A DNA stretch of 38,368 nt, taken from positions 1 to 38,368 of the forward strand of contig JANMAT010000216.1 in NCBI GenBank assembly GCA_031359995.1, written 5' to 3'. This DNA is from JANMAT01 sp031359995 (GTDB taxonomy: Bacteria; Actinomycetota; Acidimicrobiia; Acidimicrobiales; Ilumatobacteraceae). The notes beneath the pieces are model-generated. The model was not told the DNA's origin, made no database searches, and saw only the letters and a list, made by a program, of their open reading frames with translations. Position 1 is the stretch's first letter, and each line of letters starts with the position of its first letter. A program made the position numbers and the translations under genes. Of this stretch, positions 1-8,026 are shown piece after piece.

Positions 1-369
1 GCGGAAGCTGCCGTCCATGCGGCATCCGCTCATGGTGTTGGCCCCCATGTCGCACAGGTTCTGCATGCCCGACGCGCACCAGCGGCACCGACCGCACCCG
101 GGCAGGAACGACAGCACGACGTGGTCGCCCACCTCCCACCCTGGTGTGTGCGGGCCCACCTTGCTGACGATGCCGGCCCCCTCGTGGCCGCCGGCCAGTG
201 GGAAGAGGCCCGGCGTCAGGTCGCCGGACGTCATGTGGTCGTCGGAGTGGCACAGACCCGACGCCACCATCTTGAGCTGCAGCTCCCCCTGCCGCGGCTC
301 GTCCATCTCGATCTCGGCGATCTCCCACTTGCCGGGAGCCTGCCGGACGATTGCCCCTCGTGTCTTCAA
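1..369 (-). CDS. Zn-dependent alcohol dehydrogenase, NDMA-dependent type (partial, C-terminus outside window)
   Basis: The 123 visible residues are the N-terminal catalytic part of a medium-chain Zn alcohol dehydrogenase. They show catalytic-zinc ligand Cys40 in GLCHSDDH, His62-Glu63 in GGHEGAGIV, and the structural-zinc lobe Cys92, Cys95, Cys98 and Cys106. The GLCHSDDH and zinc-lobe style resembles the actinobacterial NDMA-dependent (mycothiol/mycofactocin-linked) group, an inference from family look. The start is TTG at 369, preceded by a GGGGGAA ribosome-binding site; no ATG fits. It is the last visible gene of the minus-strand run hydrolase, monooxygenase, dehydrogenase, where it could make the ketone substrate of the monooxygenase or oxidise the alcohol released by ester hydrolysis. 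The rest of the gene lies before base 1. Confidence 0.85.
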   Translation of the reverse strand, partial: MKTRGAIVRQAPGKWEIAEIEMDEPRQGELQLKMVASGLCHSDDHMTSGDLTPGLFPLAGGHEGAGIVSKVGPHTPGWEVGDHVVLSFLPGCGRCRWCASGMQNLCDMGANTMSGCRMDGSFR

Positions 370-428
370 GCTGTTCCCCCAATGGTTCCGGTCGGGCCAG
401 GTGCCCGACGCGCTGGTGGTGGTGGTGC

Positions 429-2066
429 TCAGTGCGCCGCGCTGGCCGCGCTCTTGCGCAGGGTGAAGCCCTCGTAGCCGGCGGCGGCCACTTCATTGCA
501 CTTCTCTCGGTACACGCCGACGCCCCCAGGGTACGGCATGAACACGCGTGGCTTGCCGGGGATGTTGGCCCCCAGGTACCACGAGTCGGCCAGCATGAAC
601 ATCGTCTGGGCGGCGATCTCGTTGACGTGGGCGACCCAGTCGGTCTCGGCCTGGGCGTCGGCCTCGATGAGGGCCAGGTCGTTGGCCTCCATGTGCCGGA
701 TCACGCCCGAGATCCACTCGACGTGCTGCTCGATGGACACCGGCATGTTGCTGAGCACCGACGGCGAGCCCGGGCCGGTGATCATGAACAGGTTCGGGAA
801 GCCGGCCGACGACACGCCGAGGTAGGTGAGCGGGCCGGCGGCCCACTTGTCCTTCAGCTTCTCGCCGCCTCGGCCCTGGATGTCCATCTTGTTGTACGTG
901 CCGGTCATGGCGTCGAAGCCGGTAGCGAAGATGATCATGTCGAGCTCGAAGTCGCCGTCCTCGGTGCGGATGCCGCGCGGGGTGATCTCCTGGATCGGCG
1001 CATTGCGGATGTCGACCAGTGTCACGTTGTCGCGGTTGTACGTGTCGAAGTAGTCGGTGTCGATGAGGGCCCGCTTCGAGGTGAAGGGGTGGTCGACGGG
1101 CACGAGCTTCTCGGCGACCTCGGGGTCCTTCACGATCTCGCGGATCTTGGACCGAATGAACTCTGACGCGGTGTCGTTGGCCCGCCGATCGACGACGAGG
1201 TCGCCGAACGAGCCCACGACGAACCGGAACCCACCCTGGGCCCACCCCTCCTCGAAGATGCGCTTGCGGTCTTCGTCGCTCACCGACAGGGCCGAGACCT
1301 CGCTCATGTCGTACGGGAAGCCGCCGGGCGACCAGCGGGCCTTCTCGTAGACCTCGTCGTAGCGGGTCTTGATCTCGTCGAGCACGGCCTTGTCGACGGT
1401 GCCGTGACGGGCCGGGATGGTGAACTGCGGCGTGCGCTGGAACACGTACAGGTGCTCGGCGGTCTTGGCGATGACCGGGATCGACTGGACCCCGCTGGAG
1501 CCGGTGCCGATGATGCCGACGCGCTTGCCGGTGAAGTCGACGCTCTCGTGGGGCCACGAACCGGTGTGGTACGAGCCACCCTGGAAGCTGTCGCGACCAG
1601 CGATGTCGGGGATCTGCCCCGACGACAGGCAACCGATGCCGGTGATGAGGTACTTGGCCGTGACCCGGTCACCCTGGTCGGTGCCGACCACCCAACGGTC
1701 GAGGCTCTCGTCGAAGCGGGCCGACGTGACGCGAGTGTTGAACTTCATGTTGCGGCGCAGATCGAAGCGGTCCGCGACGTGGTTCAGGTAACGCAGGATC
1801 TCGGGCTGCTCGGGGTACTTGCCGCTCCACTCCCAGTCCTGCATCAGCTGCTTGTCGAAGGAGAAGCAGTACATGTACGACTCGGAGTCGCAGCGGGCGC
1901 CCGGGTAGCGGTTCCAGTACCAGGTGCCGCCGACGCCGTCGCCGGCCTCGAACACCTGGGTGCGCAGACCCATCTGGTCGCGCAGGCTGTAGTTCATGTA
2001 GAGGCCGGCGAAGCCGGCGCCGATGACGACGGCGTCGAGATCGGCGGTGATCGGGGTGGCATCCAT
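429..2066 (-). CDS. Flavin-containing monooxygenase, Baeyer-Villiger type
   Basis: A 545-aa FAD/NADPH enzyme that should insert one oxygen next to a ketone carbonyl to give an ester or lactone. The first Rossmann motif GAGFAG is at 16-21, and the GGTWYWNRYPGARCD segment typical of the family is at 46-60. The type I fingerprint FxGxxxHxxxWP is at 161-172 (FQGGSYHTGSWP), and the second Rossmann motif GTGSSG is at 187-192. It lacks the N-terminal extension of the other monooxygenase at 29187-31010. The ATG start at 2066 has AAGGAGAACC upstream. It lies 28 nt after the hydrolase stop and 59 nt before the dehydrogenase start, so co-transcription is likely. The substrate cannot be read from the sequence; hydroxylating FMOs share part of the fold, but the fingerprint favours Baeyer-Villiger chemistry. 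Confidence 0.88.
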   Translation of the reverse strand: MDATPITADLDAVVIGAGFAGLYMNYSLRDQMGLRTQVFEAGDGVGGTWYWNRYPGARCDSESYMYCFSFDKQLMQDWEWSGKYPEQPEILRYLNHVADRFDLRRNMKFNTRVTSARFDESLDRWVVGTDQGDRVTAKYLITGIGCLSSGQIPDIAGRDSFQGGSYHTGSWPHESVDFTGKRVGIIGTGSSGVQSIPVIAKTAEHLYVFQRTPQFTIPARHGTVDKAVLDEIKTRYDEVYEKARWSPGGFPYDMSEVSALSVSDEDRKRIFEEGWAQGGFRFVVGSFGDLVVDRRANDTASEFIRSKIREIVKDPEVAEKLVPVDHPFTSKRALIDTDYFDTYNRDNVTLVDIRNAPIQEITPRGIRTEDGDFELDMIIFATGFDAMTGTYNKMDIQGRGGEKLKDKWAAGPLTYLGVSSAGFPNLFMITGPGSPSVLSNMPVSIEQHVEWISGVIRHMEANDLALIEADAQAETDWVAHVNEIAAQTMFMLADSWYLGANIPGKPRVFMPYPGGVGVYREKCNEVAAAGYEGFTLRKSAASAAH

Positions 2067-2094
2067 CCGTGGTTCTCCTTGTCGATCGTTCAGG

Positions 2095-3054
2095 TCAGCC
2101 GGCGACGGCGGCGCGGCGCCTGGCGTGCTGGGCGGTGCAGGCCCGTACGGCCTTCACGGCCTGCTGGAAGCCCCGCTCGCTGCCGGGCAGGAGCAGGAAG
2201 CTGAAGAAGCCGTGCATCTGCCCGTCGTGACGCTTGAAGTCGACCGGCACGCCGGCCTCCTTCAGCCGCTGGGCGTAGTCCTCGCCTTCGTCGCGCAGCA
2301 CGTCGTGCTCGGCCGTCATCACGACGGCAGGCGGCAGACCGGCGAAGCTGGCGGCTCGCAACGGTGAGGCGTCGGGCTCGGAGCGGCGCGCCGCGTCGGG
2401 GGCGTAGTGGTCCCAGAACCACACCATGGCGTCGCGGGTGAGCACGAGCTGGTTCTCGTCGGCTACGTAGGACGCCCGATCGAACTCGGCGTCGGTGACC
2501 GGGTACACGAGCACCTGCAGCGCGATGTCGGGACCGCGGCGATCGCGGGCCCGCAACGCCACGACCGCGGCCAGGTTGCCGCCGGCGCTGTCGCCGGCGA
2601 CCATCAACGGCACGTCGGCCCGGCCGGCGATCTCGTCGAGGTGCGTCGCCGTCCACTGCAGCGCGGCGTAGCTGTCGTCGACCGCCACCGGGTAGCGGTG
2701 CTCGGGCGCCAGGCGGTACTCCACGAGCACCACCGCACACGACGTGCGCTCGGCCAGCTTGCGGGCCAGAGTGTCGTACTCGTCGATGGTGCCGATCACC
2801 CAACCGCCACCGTGGTAGTAGACGATGACACCGCGAGCTCCCTGCGGCGGCACCAGCACCCGTACGGGTATCGAACCGCCGGGCACGGCGATCTGGTGGT
2901 CCTCGGCGCGGGCCATGGCCGGTGCGGGGCCGGCCATGTCGGCGAAGGCCTTGCCGAGGGCGCGTGCTTCGTCCGGCGTGCCCTCGTGCAACGGCTTGCC
3001 GCCCGCGGCGGCCATCTGTTCCAGGATGGCCGAGGTCGCGAAGTCAAGTGCCAT
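2095..3054 (-). CDS. Alpha/beta hydrolase, hormone-sensitive-lipase family (esterase)
   Basis: A 319-aa cytoplasmic carboxylesterase of the HSL (family IV) group. The oxyanion motif HGGGW is at 81-85, nucleophile Ser156 lies in GDSAGG (154-159), acid Asp251 in EHDVLRDEG, and catalytic His281 in GQMHGFFSF. I chose ATG 3054 over the ATG at 3123 because it has a GGGGG ribosome-binding site 5-6 nt upstream and because HSL proteins usually start close to such a helix; the extra 23 residues look like untranslated sequence. The gene is followed after 28 nt by the Baeyer-Villiger monooxygenase, an arrangement known from ketone degradation where the esterase cleaves the ester the monooxygenase makes. 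The ester substrate is unknown. Confidence 0.88.
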   Translation of the reverse strand: MALDFATSAILEQMAAAGGKPLHEGTPDEARALGKAFADMAGPAPAMARAEDHQIAVPGGSIPVRVLVPPQGARGVIVYYHGGGWVIGTIDEYDTLARKLAERTSCAVVLVEYRLAPEHRYPVAVDDSYAALQWTATHLDEIAGRADVPLMVAGDSAGGNLAAVVALRARDRRGPDIALQVLVYPVTDAEFDRASYVADENQLVLTRDAMVWFWDHYAPDAARRSEPDASPLRAASFAGLPPAVVMTAEHDVLRDEGEDYAQRLKEAGVPVDFKRHDGQMHGFFSFLLLPGSERGFQQAVKAVRACTAQHARRRAAVAG

Positions 3055-3056
3055 GC

Positions 3057-3071
3057 ACACCCCCAAGGTGT
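3057..3071 (-). promoter_or_regulatory. Hairpin overlapping the hydrolase ribosome-binding site
   Basis: In the transcript, ACACC pairs with GGUGU around a UUGGG loop, directly before the hydrolase start at 3054, so the G-run that should bind the ribosome lies in or beside a 5-bp stem. The stem is short and could arise by chance; a translational control role is only a suggestion. Confidence 0.25.
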
Positions 3072-3124
3072 CGTGTACGTGCTCTGTGCTGTGCCCGGTC
3101 CCCCAAGACCTGGCAACGCACATG

Positions 3125-3130
3125 AGTGTA
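3125..3130 (-). promoter_or_regulatory. Candidate -10 box for the hydrolase-monooxygenase-dehydrogenase operon
   Basis: TACACT on the minus strand fits the actinobacterial TANNNT -10 pattern. It would start transcription near 3118 and give a leader of about 65 nt before the hydrolase. There is no convincing -35. It lies in the 138-nt gap after the carboxylase gene, so the operon may also receive read-through. Confidence 0.35.
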
Positions 3131-3192
3131 CGAAGGGCACGCCACCATCGACGAAACGCCTAAGTCCACGATCAGTTAGTTCTCGCCCGGGA

Positions 3193-6100
3193 TCAGGGCC
3201 GGAACTGCAGCGCGCGCGGGCCGAGGTTCGCCGGCTGGCGGACGCGTCGGTAGGCATCCTCGACCCACTCGCACACGAGACGGCGCGTGTCGCGCGGGTC
3301 CACCATCTCCTCGATCTGGAAGCGGTTCAACGGACCGATCGGGCCGCGGGCGCTCTCGATGCGGGCGTTGAGCTCGGCCCGAAGGGCCTCGGGGTCGGCC
3401 GCCTCGGCCAGCTGGCGCTTGTAGGCCGCCTCGATGCCACCCTCGGGCGGGATGCCGCCGACGTCGGCCGCCGGCCACACCACCCGCACCGAGGGCGTCG
3501 CCTGCGGTGTGGCCCAGTTGTTGCCGGCCACGCCGAAGCTGCGCCGCATGAGCACCGTGAACATGGGCACCTTGATCTGGGCCATGGCCACCATCCACTC
3601 GCCGCCCTTGCGGATGGTGCCGGCGATCTCGTGCTCGATGCCCACGGCGAAACCGGGGTTGTCGCACAGGTTCAGCAGGGGGATGTGGAACAGGTCGCAC
3701 ACGTCGAGGTGGCGGCGCACCTTGTCGCACCCGTCGGCGGTGAGGGCACCTCCGTTCACGTGGCGGCTGTCCGACGCGATCACACCGAGCGGGTGGCCGT
3801 CGAAGCGCACGAAGCCCACGACCTGGTCGGTGCCCCACAGCGGACCGACCTCGAAGAACGACCCACGGTCAGCGAGCAGCCCGATGGCGCGCCGCACGTC
3901 GAAGGTGGTGGTGCGCTTGCGCGGCACCAGGTCGAGCAGCTCCTCGTCGCGACGGTCGGCCGGATCGTCAGGATCGGCCGGCAGCACCGGCGGCGCCTCG
4001 TGCACGCTGGTGGGCACGTACGACAGGAAGCGCCTGGTCTGGGCGACGGCGTCGTCCTCGGTCTCGGCCAGGTTGTCGACCGAACCGTTGCGACAGTGGA
4101 TCCGCCAGTCGCCCAGGTCCTCCTTGGTGACGTCGTAGCCCATGGCGTGGCGCACCACCGGCGGCCCGGCCACGAACAGCTGGGCGATGTCGCGCACCAT
4201 CACCGAGAAGTGGCCGAGCACGGCCTTGGCCGCGCCGATGCCGACCACGCTGCCGAGCAGCACGTTCACCACCGGCACCGTGGCGAGCTGCTCGGTGTAC
4301 TGGGTGCTGCCCAGGTGCGGCGGCAGGAACGAACCGCCGCCACCACTCACTCGGGGCCGGCCGGCGGTGATGGCGCCGCTCGATTCCTTCGCCGCGCTCT
4401 CGCCCTCCGCCTTCTGCTCGGGCACCATGGCGGCCACGCTGCCGCCACCCGACGAACCGTCGAGCAAGCGCACCGACGGCACGCCCATCTCGATCGACAA
4501 CCGGTCGAGGTACATGCTCTTGGCCCCGATGGCACCGTCGGCGTGGCCGCCGCGCGACGTGAAGTCGTCGGCGCACACGATCGTGGTGCGGCCATCGACC
4601 TTGCCCCACCCGCCCACGTGGTTGGCCGGTGTGAAGGCGGCCACGTTGCCGTCGGCGTCGTAGGAGGCGAAGCCGGCCAGGCTGCCGACCTCGCGGAACG
4701 AACCGTCGTCGAGCAGCAACGCGATGCGCTCCCGGCAGGTGAGCTTGCCGCGGTCGCGCTGGCGCACCACGCCCGGGTCGGCGGAGCCGGGCGCGAGGCG
4801 GAAGTGGGCCAGTCCCTGCAGGGCCTTCACCTCGTCCATGAGCGGCTGCCAGGTCTCGTCGGGCCGCTTGGTGCGCGCCGCGCCGGCGGCGCTGGCGTCG
4901 CCGGGCGTGATCGCCACGACCACCTGGCCGATGTGCACGGGGTCGCCCACGGCCAGGTGGAGCACGGCCCGCACGGTGCCGGCGCACGGTGCGGTGAGGT
5001 TCGTCTCCATCTTCATGGCCGACAGCACGAACAGCGTGTCGCCGGCGGCCACGACGTCGCCGTCGGTCACGCGCACGTCGACCACGGCGCTGACCACGGG
5101 CACGACGACACCCACGTCGCCGTCGTCGACGGTGAGCGACGGACCGGTGGCCGCGGCCGCGGTGGCGGGCGTGCGGGCCGCACCCGTGACGGTGCCGGCC
5201 CGCTCGTGCAGAAAGCCCAGCGCGTGGCCGTCGGCAGCGACCCCGACGGCCATCAGCTCGGGCACCTCGGCCAGCAGCGTGGTGCGGGCGTCGCCGGCGC
5301 GCACGCTGTCGTCGACCAGGATGGCCCGCAGCTGGGGCAGGTTCGTGGGCAGCCCGGCGATGTGGAACTCGTCGAGGGCGCGCCGCGTGCGGTCGAGCGC
5401 GGCCGTGAGCGCCGATGCCGGGCTCGACGTGCCGATCACCTTGGCCAGCAGCGGGTCGAACTGGGGCGGCGGCGCGTAGCCCAGGTAGCCGCAGGCGTCC
5501 ACGCGGATGCCGGCGCCCGTGGGCTCCTTGTAGGCGCTCAACGTGCCCACGCCGGTGGCCACCACGCGGGCCTGCACCGAGAAGCCGCGGGGCGCGCCCA
5601 CGGCGGACTGGTCACCCAGGCCGAGCGAGGCCAGCGTGGCCCCGGCGGCGATGTGGAACTGGGCCTCCACGATGTCGATGCCGGTGACCTGCTCGGTGAC
5701 GGTGTGCTCCACCTGGATGCGCGGGTTGCACTCGATGAACCAGTGCTCGCCGGTCTCGGGCGACACCAGGAACTCGACCGTGCCGGCGCTCACGTAGTCG
5801 GCCGCCTGCACCAGGCGCACGGCGTCGCCCAGGATGGCGGCGCGCACCGCGTCGGGCAGGTTGGGCGCCGGCGCGATCTCGACGACCTTCTGGTTGCGCA
5901 GCTGCACCGAGCAGTCACGCTCGTGCAGGTGCACGACGTGGCCGTGGGCGTCGGCCAGCACCTGCACCTCGATGTGACGGGGACGCACGACGAGCTTCTC
6001 GAGGAACACCGAGCCGTCGCCGAAGGCGGCCTCGGCCTCGCGCCGGCAGCCCTCGAAGGCGTCGGCCATGTCGGTGTCGGTGCTCACGGCGCGCATGCCG

Positions 6101-6609
6101 CGCCCACCGCCGCCGGCCGAGGCCTTGAGCATGACCGGGTAACCGACCCGGGCCGCGCTGGCGCTGGCGTCGGCCGCCGACGCCAGCGGCTCGACGCTGC
6201 CGGGCACGGTCGGGATGCCGAGCGACTGGGCCAGTTGGCGGGCGCTCACCTTGTCGCCGAACAAGGCGAGGGCGGCGGGGGAGGGGCCGATGAAGGTGAT
6301 GCCCTCGGCCGCGCAGCGTTCGGCGAAGGCGGCGTTCTCGGCCAGGAAGCCGTAGCCGGGGTGCACGCAGTCGGCCCCGCTGGCCCGAGCGGCGCGGATC
6401 ACCGACTCGATGTCGAGGTAGGCGGCCACGCCGTCGAGGCCCGGCCCGCCGATGGGGCGCGTCTCGGTGGTGAAGCGCGTGTGCAGCGACAGCGCGTCGA
6501 CCGGCGCGTGCACCGATACCGACGTCATGCCCAGGTCGGTGGCCGCCTTGGCGATGCGGATGGCGATCTCGCCCCGGTTCGCGATCAACACCCGGCTGTG
6601 CGGTGCCAT
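3193..6609 (-). CDS. Single-chain biotin-dependent acyl-CoA carboxylase
   Basis: A 1138-aa multidomain enzyme that carboxylates an acyl-CoA using bicarbonate, ATP and biotin. The biotin carboxylase spans about 1-450 (VLIANRGEIAIRIAKAA at the start, HPGYGFLAENAAFA, the Gly-rich ATP loop GGGGRGMRA, and FIECNPRIQVEHTVTEQ). The biotinyl domain has the attachment site AMKME with Lys533. Both halves of a carboxyltransferase run from about 620 to the end (RDRGKLTCRERI at its start). This all-in-one layout and size match the long-chain acyl-CoA carboxylases described in mycobacteria and related bacteria; acetyl-, propionyl- or longer acyl-CoA cannot be told apart by eye. The ATG at 6609 follows GGGGGAT. 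It is upstream and co-oriented with the hydrolase operon, 138 nt away, and could process acyl-CoA formed there. Confidence 0.9.
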   Translation of the reverse strand: MAPHSRVLIANRGEIAIRIAKAATDLGMTSVSVHAPVDALSLHTRFTTETRPIGGPGLDGVAAYLDIESVIRAARASGADCVHPGYGFLAENAAFAERCAAEGITFIGPSPAALALFGDKVSARQLAQSLGIPTVPGSVEPLASAADASASAARVGYPVMLKASAGGGGRGMRAVSTDTDMADAFEGCRREAEAAFGDGSVFLEKLVVRPRHIEVQVLADAHGHVVHLHERDCSVQLRNQKVVEIAPAPNLPDAVRAAILGDAVRLVQAADYVSAGTVEFLVSPETGEHWFIECNPRIQVEHTVTEQVTGIDIVEAQFHIAAGATLASLGLGDQSAVGAPRGFSVQARVVATGVGTLSAYKEPTGAGIRVDACGYLGYAPPPQFDPLLAKVIGTSSPASALTAALDRTRRALDEFHIAGLPTNLPQLRAILVDDSVRAGDARTTLLAEVPELMAVGVAADGHALGFLHERAGTVTGAARTPATAAAATGPSLTVDDGDVGVVVPVVSAVVDVRVTDGDVVAAGDTLFVLSAMKMETNLTAPCAGTVRAVLHLAVGDPVHIGQVVVAITPGDASAAGAARTKRPDETWQPLMDEVKALQGLAHFRLAPGSADPGVVRQRDRGKLTCRERIALLLDDGSFREVGSLAGFASYDADGNVAAFTPANHVGGWGKVDGRTTIVCADDFTSRGGHADGAIGAKSMYLDRLSIEMGVPSVRLLDGSSGGGSVAAMVPEQKAEGESAAKESSGAITAGRPRVSGGGGSFLPPHLGSTQYTEQLATVPVVNVLLGSVVGIGAAKAVLGHFSVMVRDIAQLFVAGPPVVRHAMGYDVTKEDLGDWRIHCRNGSVDNLAETEDDAVAQTRRFLSYVPTSVHEAPPVLPADPDDPADRRDEELLDLVPRKRTTTFDVRRAIGLLADRGSFFEVGPLWGTDQVVGFVRFDGHPLGVIASDSRHVNGGALTADGCDKVRRHLDVCDLFHIPLLNLCDNPGFAVGIEHEIAGTIRKGGEWMVAMAQIKVPMFTVLMRRSFGVAGNNWATPQATPSVRVVWPAADVGGIPPEGGIEAAYKRQLAEAADPEALRAELNARIESARGPIGPLNRFQIEEMVDPRDTRRLVCEWVEDAYRRVRQPANLGPRALQFRP

Positions 6610-6694
6610 GACATCCCCCGTTCGGCGCCGGCCCCCGAACCACCAGCGCGCACCGAGACTGATGCACCCGCGCCGACCGTGTCCAGCTCACGCC

Positions 6695-6700
6695 TACGCT
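6695..6700 (+). promoter_or_regulatory. -10 box, probably leaderless transcript
   Basis: TACGCT ends 6 nt before ATG 6707, so transcription would begin at the start codon. No ribosome-binding site is present. This is the same arrangement as in several other genes of this window. Confidence 0.5.
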
Positions 6701-6706
6701 CGGGTG

Positions 6707-7246
6707 ATGGCGTGGGCGCAGCTGGCGATGACTGACGTGCAGGGCTTCGTGGGCAGCGGTGCGCCGTGGCGCGCGTTCACGGTGACCGTGCCCGGCACGC
6801 CCGAGCGGTTCCCCTGGTACGCCGTCGACCTCGACGTGCTGCAGGCCGCCGGGTGGACCGTCGTGGAGGGCGGCGCACTGAGCGCGCCGGCGGGCTCGTA
6901 CGACGAGCGGGAGCCGCACCCCTACGAGCTCGGCCCATGTTGGGTGCAGGTGGGTGCCGGCTGGTCGGCCACGTTCGCTCGGGCCGGTGACGGCGCCACC
7001 GTGGTCGCTCGCATCACCCACGTCGACTGCGGGCCTCACGGCCCGGTCACACCGGCGGGCGCGTGCCCCGACGGTCCGCCGTGGCGGTTCGTCGCCGGTG
7101 CCGAGCGGGGCACCGCCGCCAGCCCGTGGCGGGCCGCCGTCGTGGCCGAGGCCGCCGCCCTGCGGGCCGGCGCGGCACCGTTCGCCCGCACGCCCGAGCG
7201 ACGGCCGCCTCCGGTGTACGAGCCGATGCGTCCCCTCGAACCGTAG
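6707..7246 (+). CDS. Hypothetical protein, 179 aa
   Basis: I do not recognise a family. The protein is soluble-looking, with no signal peptide or membrane segment, and is rich in Trp, Pro and Gly (PWRAFTVTVPGTPERFPWY near the N-terminus; a repeated PPWRF/SPWR pattern toward the C-terminus). An open frame continues upstream to 6452 but lies over the start of the carboxylase gene on the other strand, so that extension is rejected. ATG 6707 is preferred because a TACGCT box ends 6 nt before it; ATG 6728 is an alternative. It is divergent from the carboxylase gene and converges on the VapC gene. Codon use is like that of its neighbours. Confidence 0.65.
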   Translation: MAWAQLAMTDVQGFVGSGAPWRAFTVTVPGTPERFPWYAVDLDVLQAAGWTVVEGGALSAPAGSYDEREPHPYELGPCWVQVGAGWSATFARAGDGATVVARITHVDCGPHGPVTPAGACPDGPPWRFVAGAERGTAASPWRAAVVAEAAALRAGAAPFARTPERRPPPVYEPMRPLEP

Positions 7247-7368
7247 GTTCCGGGCAGGCGAGTTGGACAGATCGGCGTCAGCGGGTCCAGGCCGAGGCGA
7301 TCGTCCGCCGCGTCCGCGCGGTGGCGGTCGAGGTCATCCAGCTCACCCAGAGCTGCCGGTGGGCCCGG

Positions 7369-7713
7369 TCAGAGCGCCCGGAGTCGAAGGCCTCGGATCG
7401 GATCGAAGTGCTTGCGGTTCCTCGTCACGAGACCGAGCCCGTGCTCCAGTGCAGTCGCGGCGATGAGGGCGTCGGGAAGGCGGACTCCGAACTCTCGCGC
7501 GATCCGACCTCCGCGCTCGGCCACAGCCCGGTCGACGGCCAGTTCTCGGAAGGGCGCCAGCAGCTGGCCCGACAGGTTCGTGGCCGTGTTCCCGGCGAAG
7601 AGCTCGGCGCGGGTCACTACCGAGTAGTGGAGCCGATGTCGGCCCGGCACGAGGGCGACCGCACCGCGGAGGTGGTCGATGAAGACGTCGGTATCGACCA
7701 GGAGATCAGCCAC
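7369..7713 (-). CDS. vapC: VapC-type PIN-domain ribonuclease toxin
   Basis: A 114-aa PIN-domain protein, the likely RNase toxin of a type II toxin-antitoxin pair. Metal-binding acidic residues are visible: Asp7 in LLVDTDVFIDHL, Glu37 in TRAELFAGN, and Asp81 in LPDALIAATALEHG. The C-terminal LVTRNRKHF motif has His where many VapCs have a fourth Asp, a variation common in the family. The open frame reaches 7797, but GTG 7713 gives the right PIN N-terminus and overlaps the end of the upstream antitoxin gene by 8 nt, the usual coupled arrangement. The target RNA is unknown. Confidence 0.85.
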   Translation of the reverse strand: MADLLVDTDVFIDHLRGAVALVPGRHRLHYSVVTRAELFAGNTATNLSGQLLAPFRELAVDRAVAERGGRIAREFGVRLPDALIAATALEHGLGLVTRNRKHFDPIRGLRLRAL

Positions 7714-7924
7714 GTCGCCACTCGTCGCGCGATGGCGCGCTGGCGGCCGGTGCCGCGCCGAAGGTGGCCGTGAGAGCCGTGGTCGCGTCGGCGTCATCGG
7801 TCAGGTACTGGTCGAGAGCGCGGCGGATGATCACGGCCATGGTGACGCCCTCGGCATCGGCCAACTGGTCGACCTTCCGGCGCTGGTCCTCGGTGAGGTA
7901 CACCTGTGTCCGGGTCGATGACAT
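7706..7924 (-). CDS. vapB: VapB-type ribbon-helix-helix antitoxin
   Basis: A 72-aa protein with an N-terminal ribbon-helix-helix DNA-binding fold: TQVYLTEDQRRKVDQLAD forms the strand and first helix, and GVTMAVIIRRALDQYL the second. The Ala/Asp/Arg-rich C-terminal tail is the usual toxin-wrapping segment. It should neutralise the downstream PIN toxin and repress its own promoter. ATG 7924 is chosen over an upstream in-frame start at 7987 because a TATACT box ends 6 nt before it and the RHH strand should be near the N-terminus. The stop codon lies inside the toxin gene (8-nt overlap). Confidence 0.83.
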   Translation of the reverse strand: MSSTRTQVYLTEDQRRKVDQLADAEGVTMAVIIRRALDQYLTDDADATTALTATFGAAPAASAPSRDEWRRG

Positions 7925-7930
7925 ACAGCA

Positions 7931-7939
7931 AGTATATAC
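7931..7939 (-). promoter_or_regulatory. vapBC -10 box and likely autorepression site
   Basis: TATACT (7931-7936) ends 6 nt before the vapB ATG, which implies a leaderless transcript. It overlaps the perfect 8-bp palindrome GTATATAC (7932-7939). A symmetric site on the -10 box is where an RHH antitoxin would be expected to bind; the binding itself is inferred. Confidence 0.5.
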
Positions 7940-8014
7940 AGCATGGAAACTGGAGGCAACGCTCGGGACAGCCAGCCACCACCGCACCGAACCGATGCCG
8001 CGTTCGGTGTCTCG

Positions 8015-8020
8015 TAGGCT
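8015..8020 (+). promoter_or_regulatory. -10 box, probably leaderless transcript
   Basis: TAGGCT ends 6 nt before ATG 8027 of the ankyrin gene. No ribosome-binding site precedes the start. Confidence 0.5.
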
Positions 8021-8026
8021 TTGGAC

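Noticed and set aside
2407..6735. Plus-strand open frame of 1442 codons, His/Gly/Val-rich
   Set aside because: It lies antisense to the carboxylase and hydrolase genes, has no recognisable domain and shows the composition of a mirror frame in GC-rich DNA.
7247..7368. Gap between convergent genes checked for an RNA gene or terminator
   Set aside because: No tRNA-like fold or clear strong hairpin was seen.
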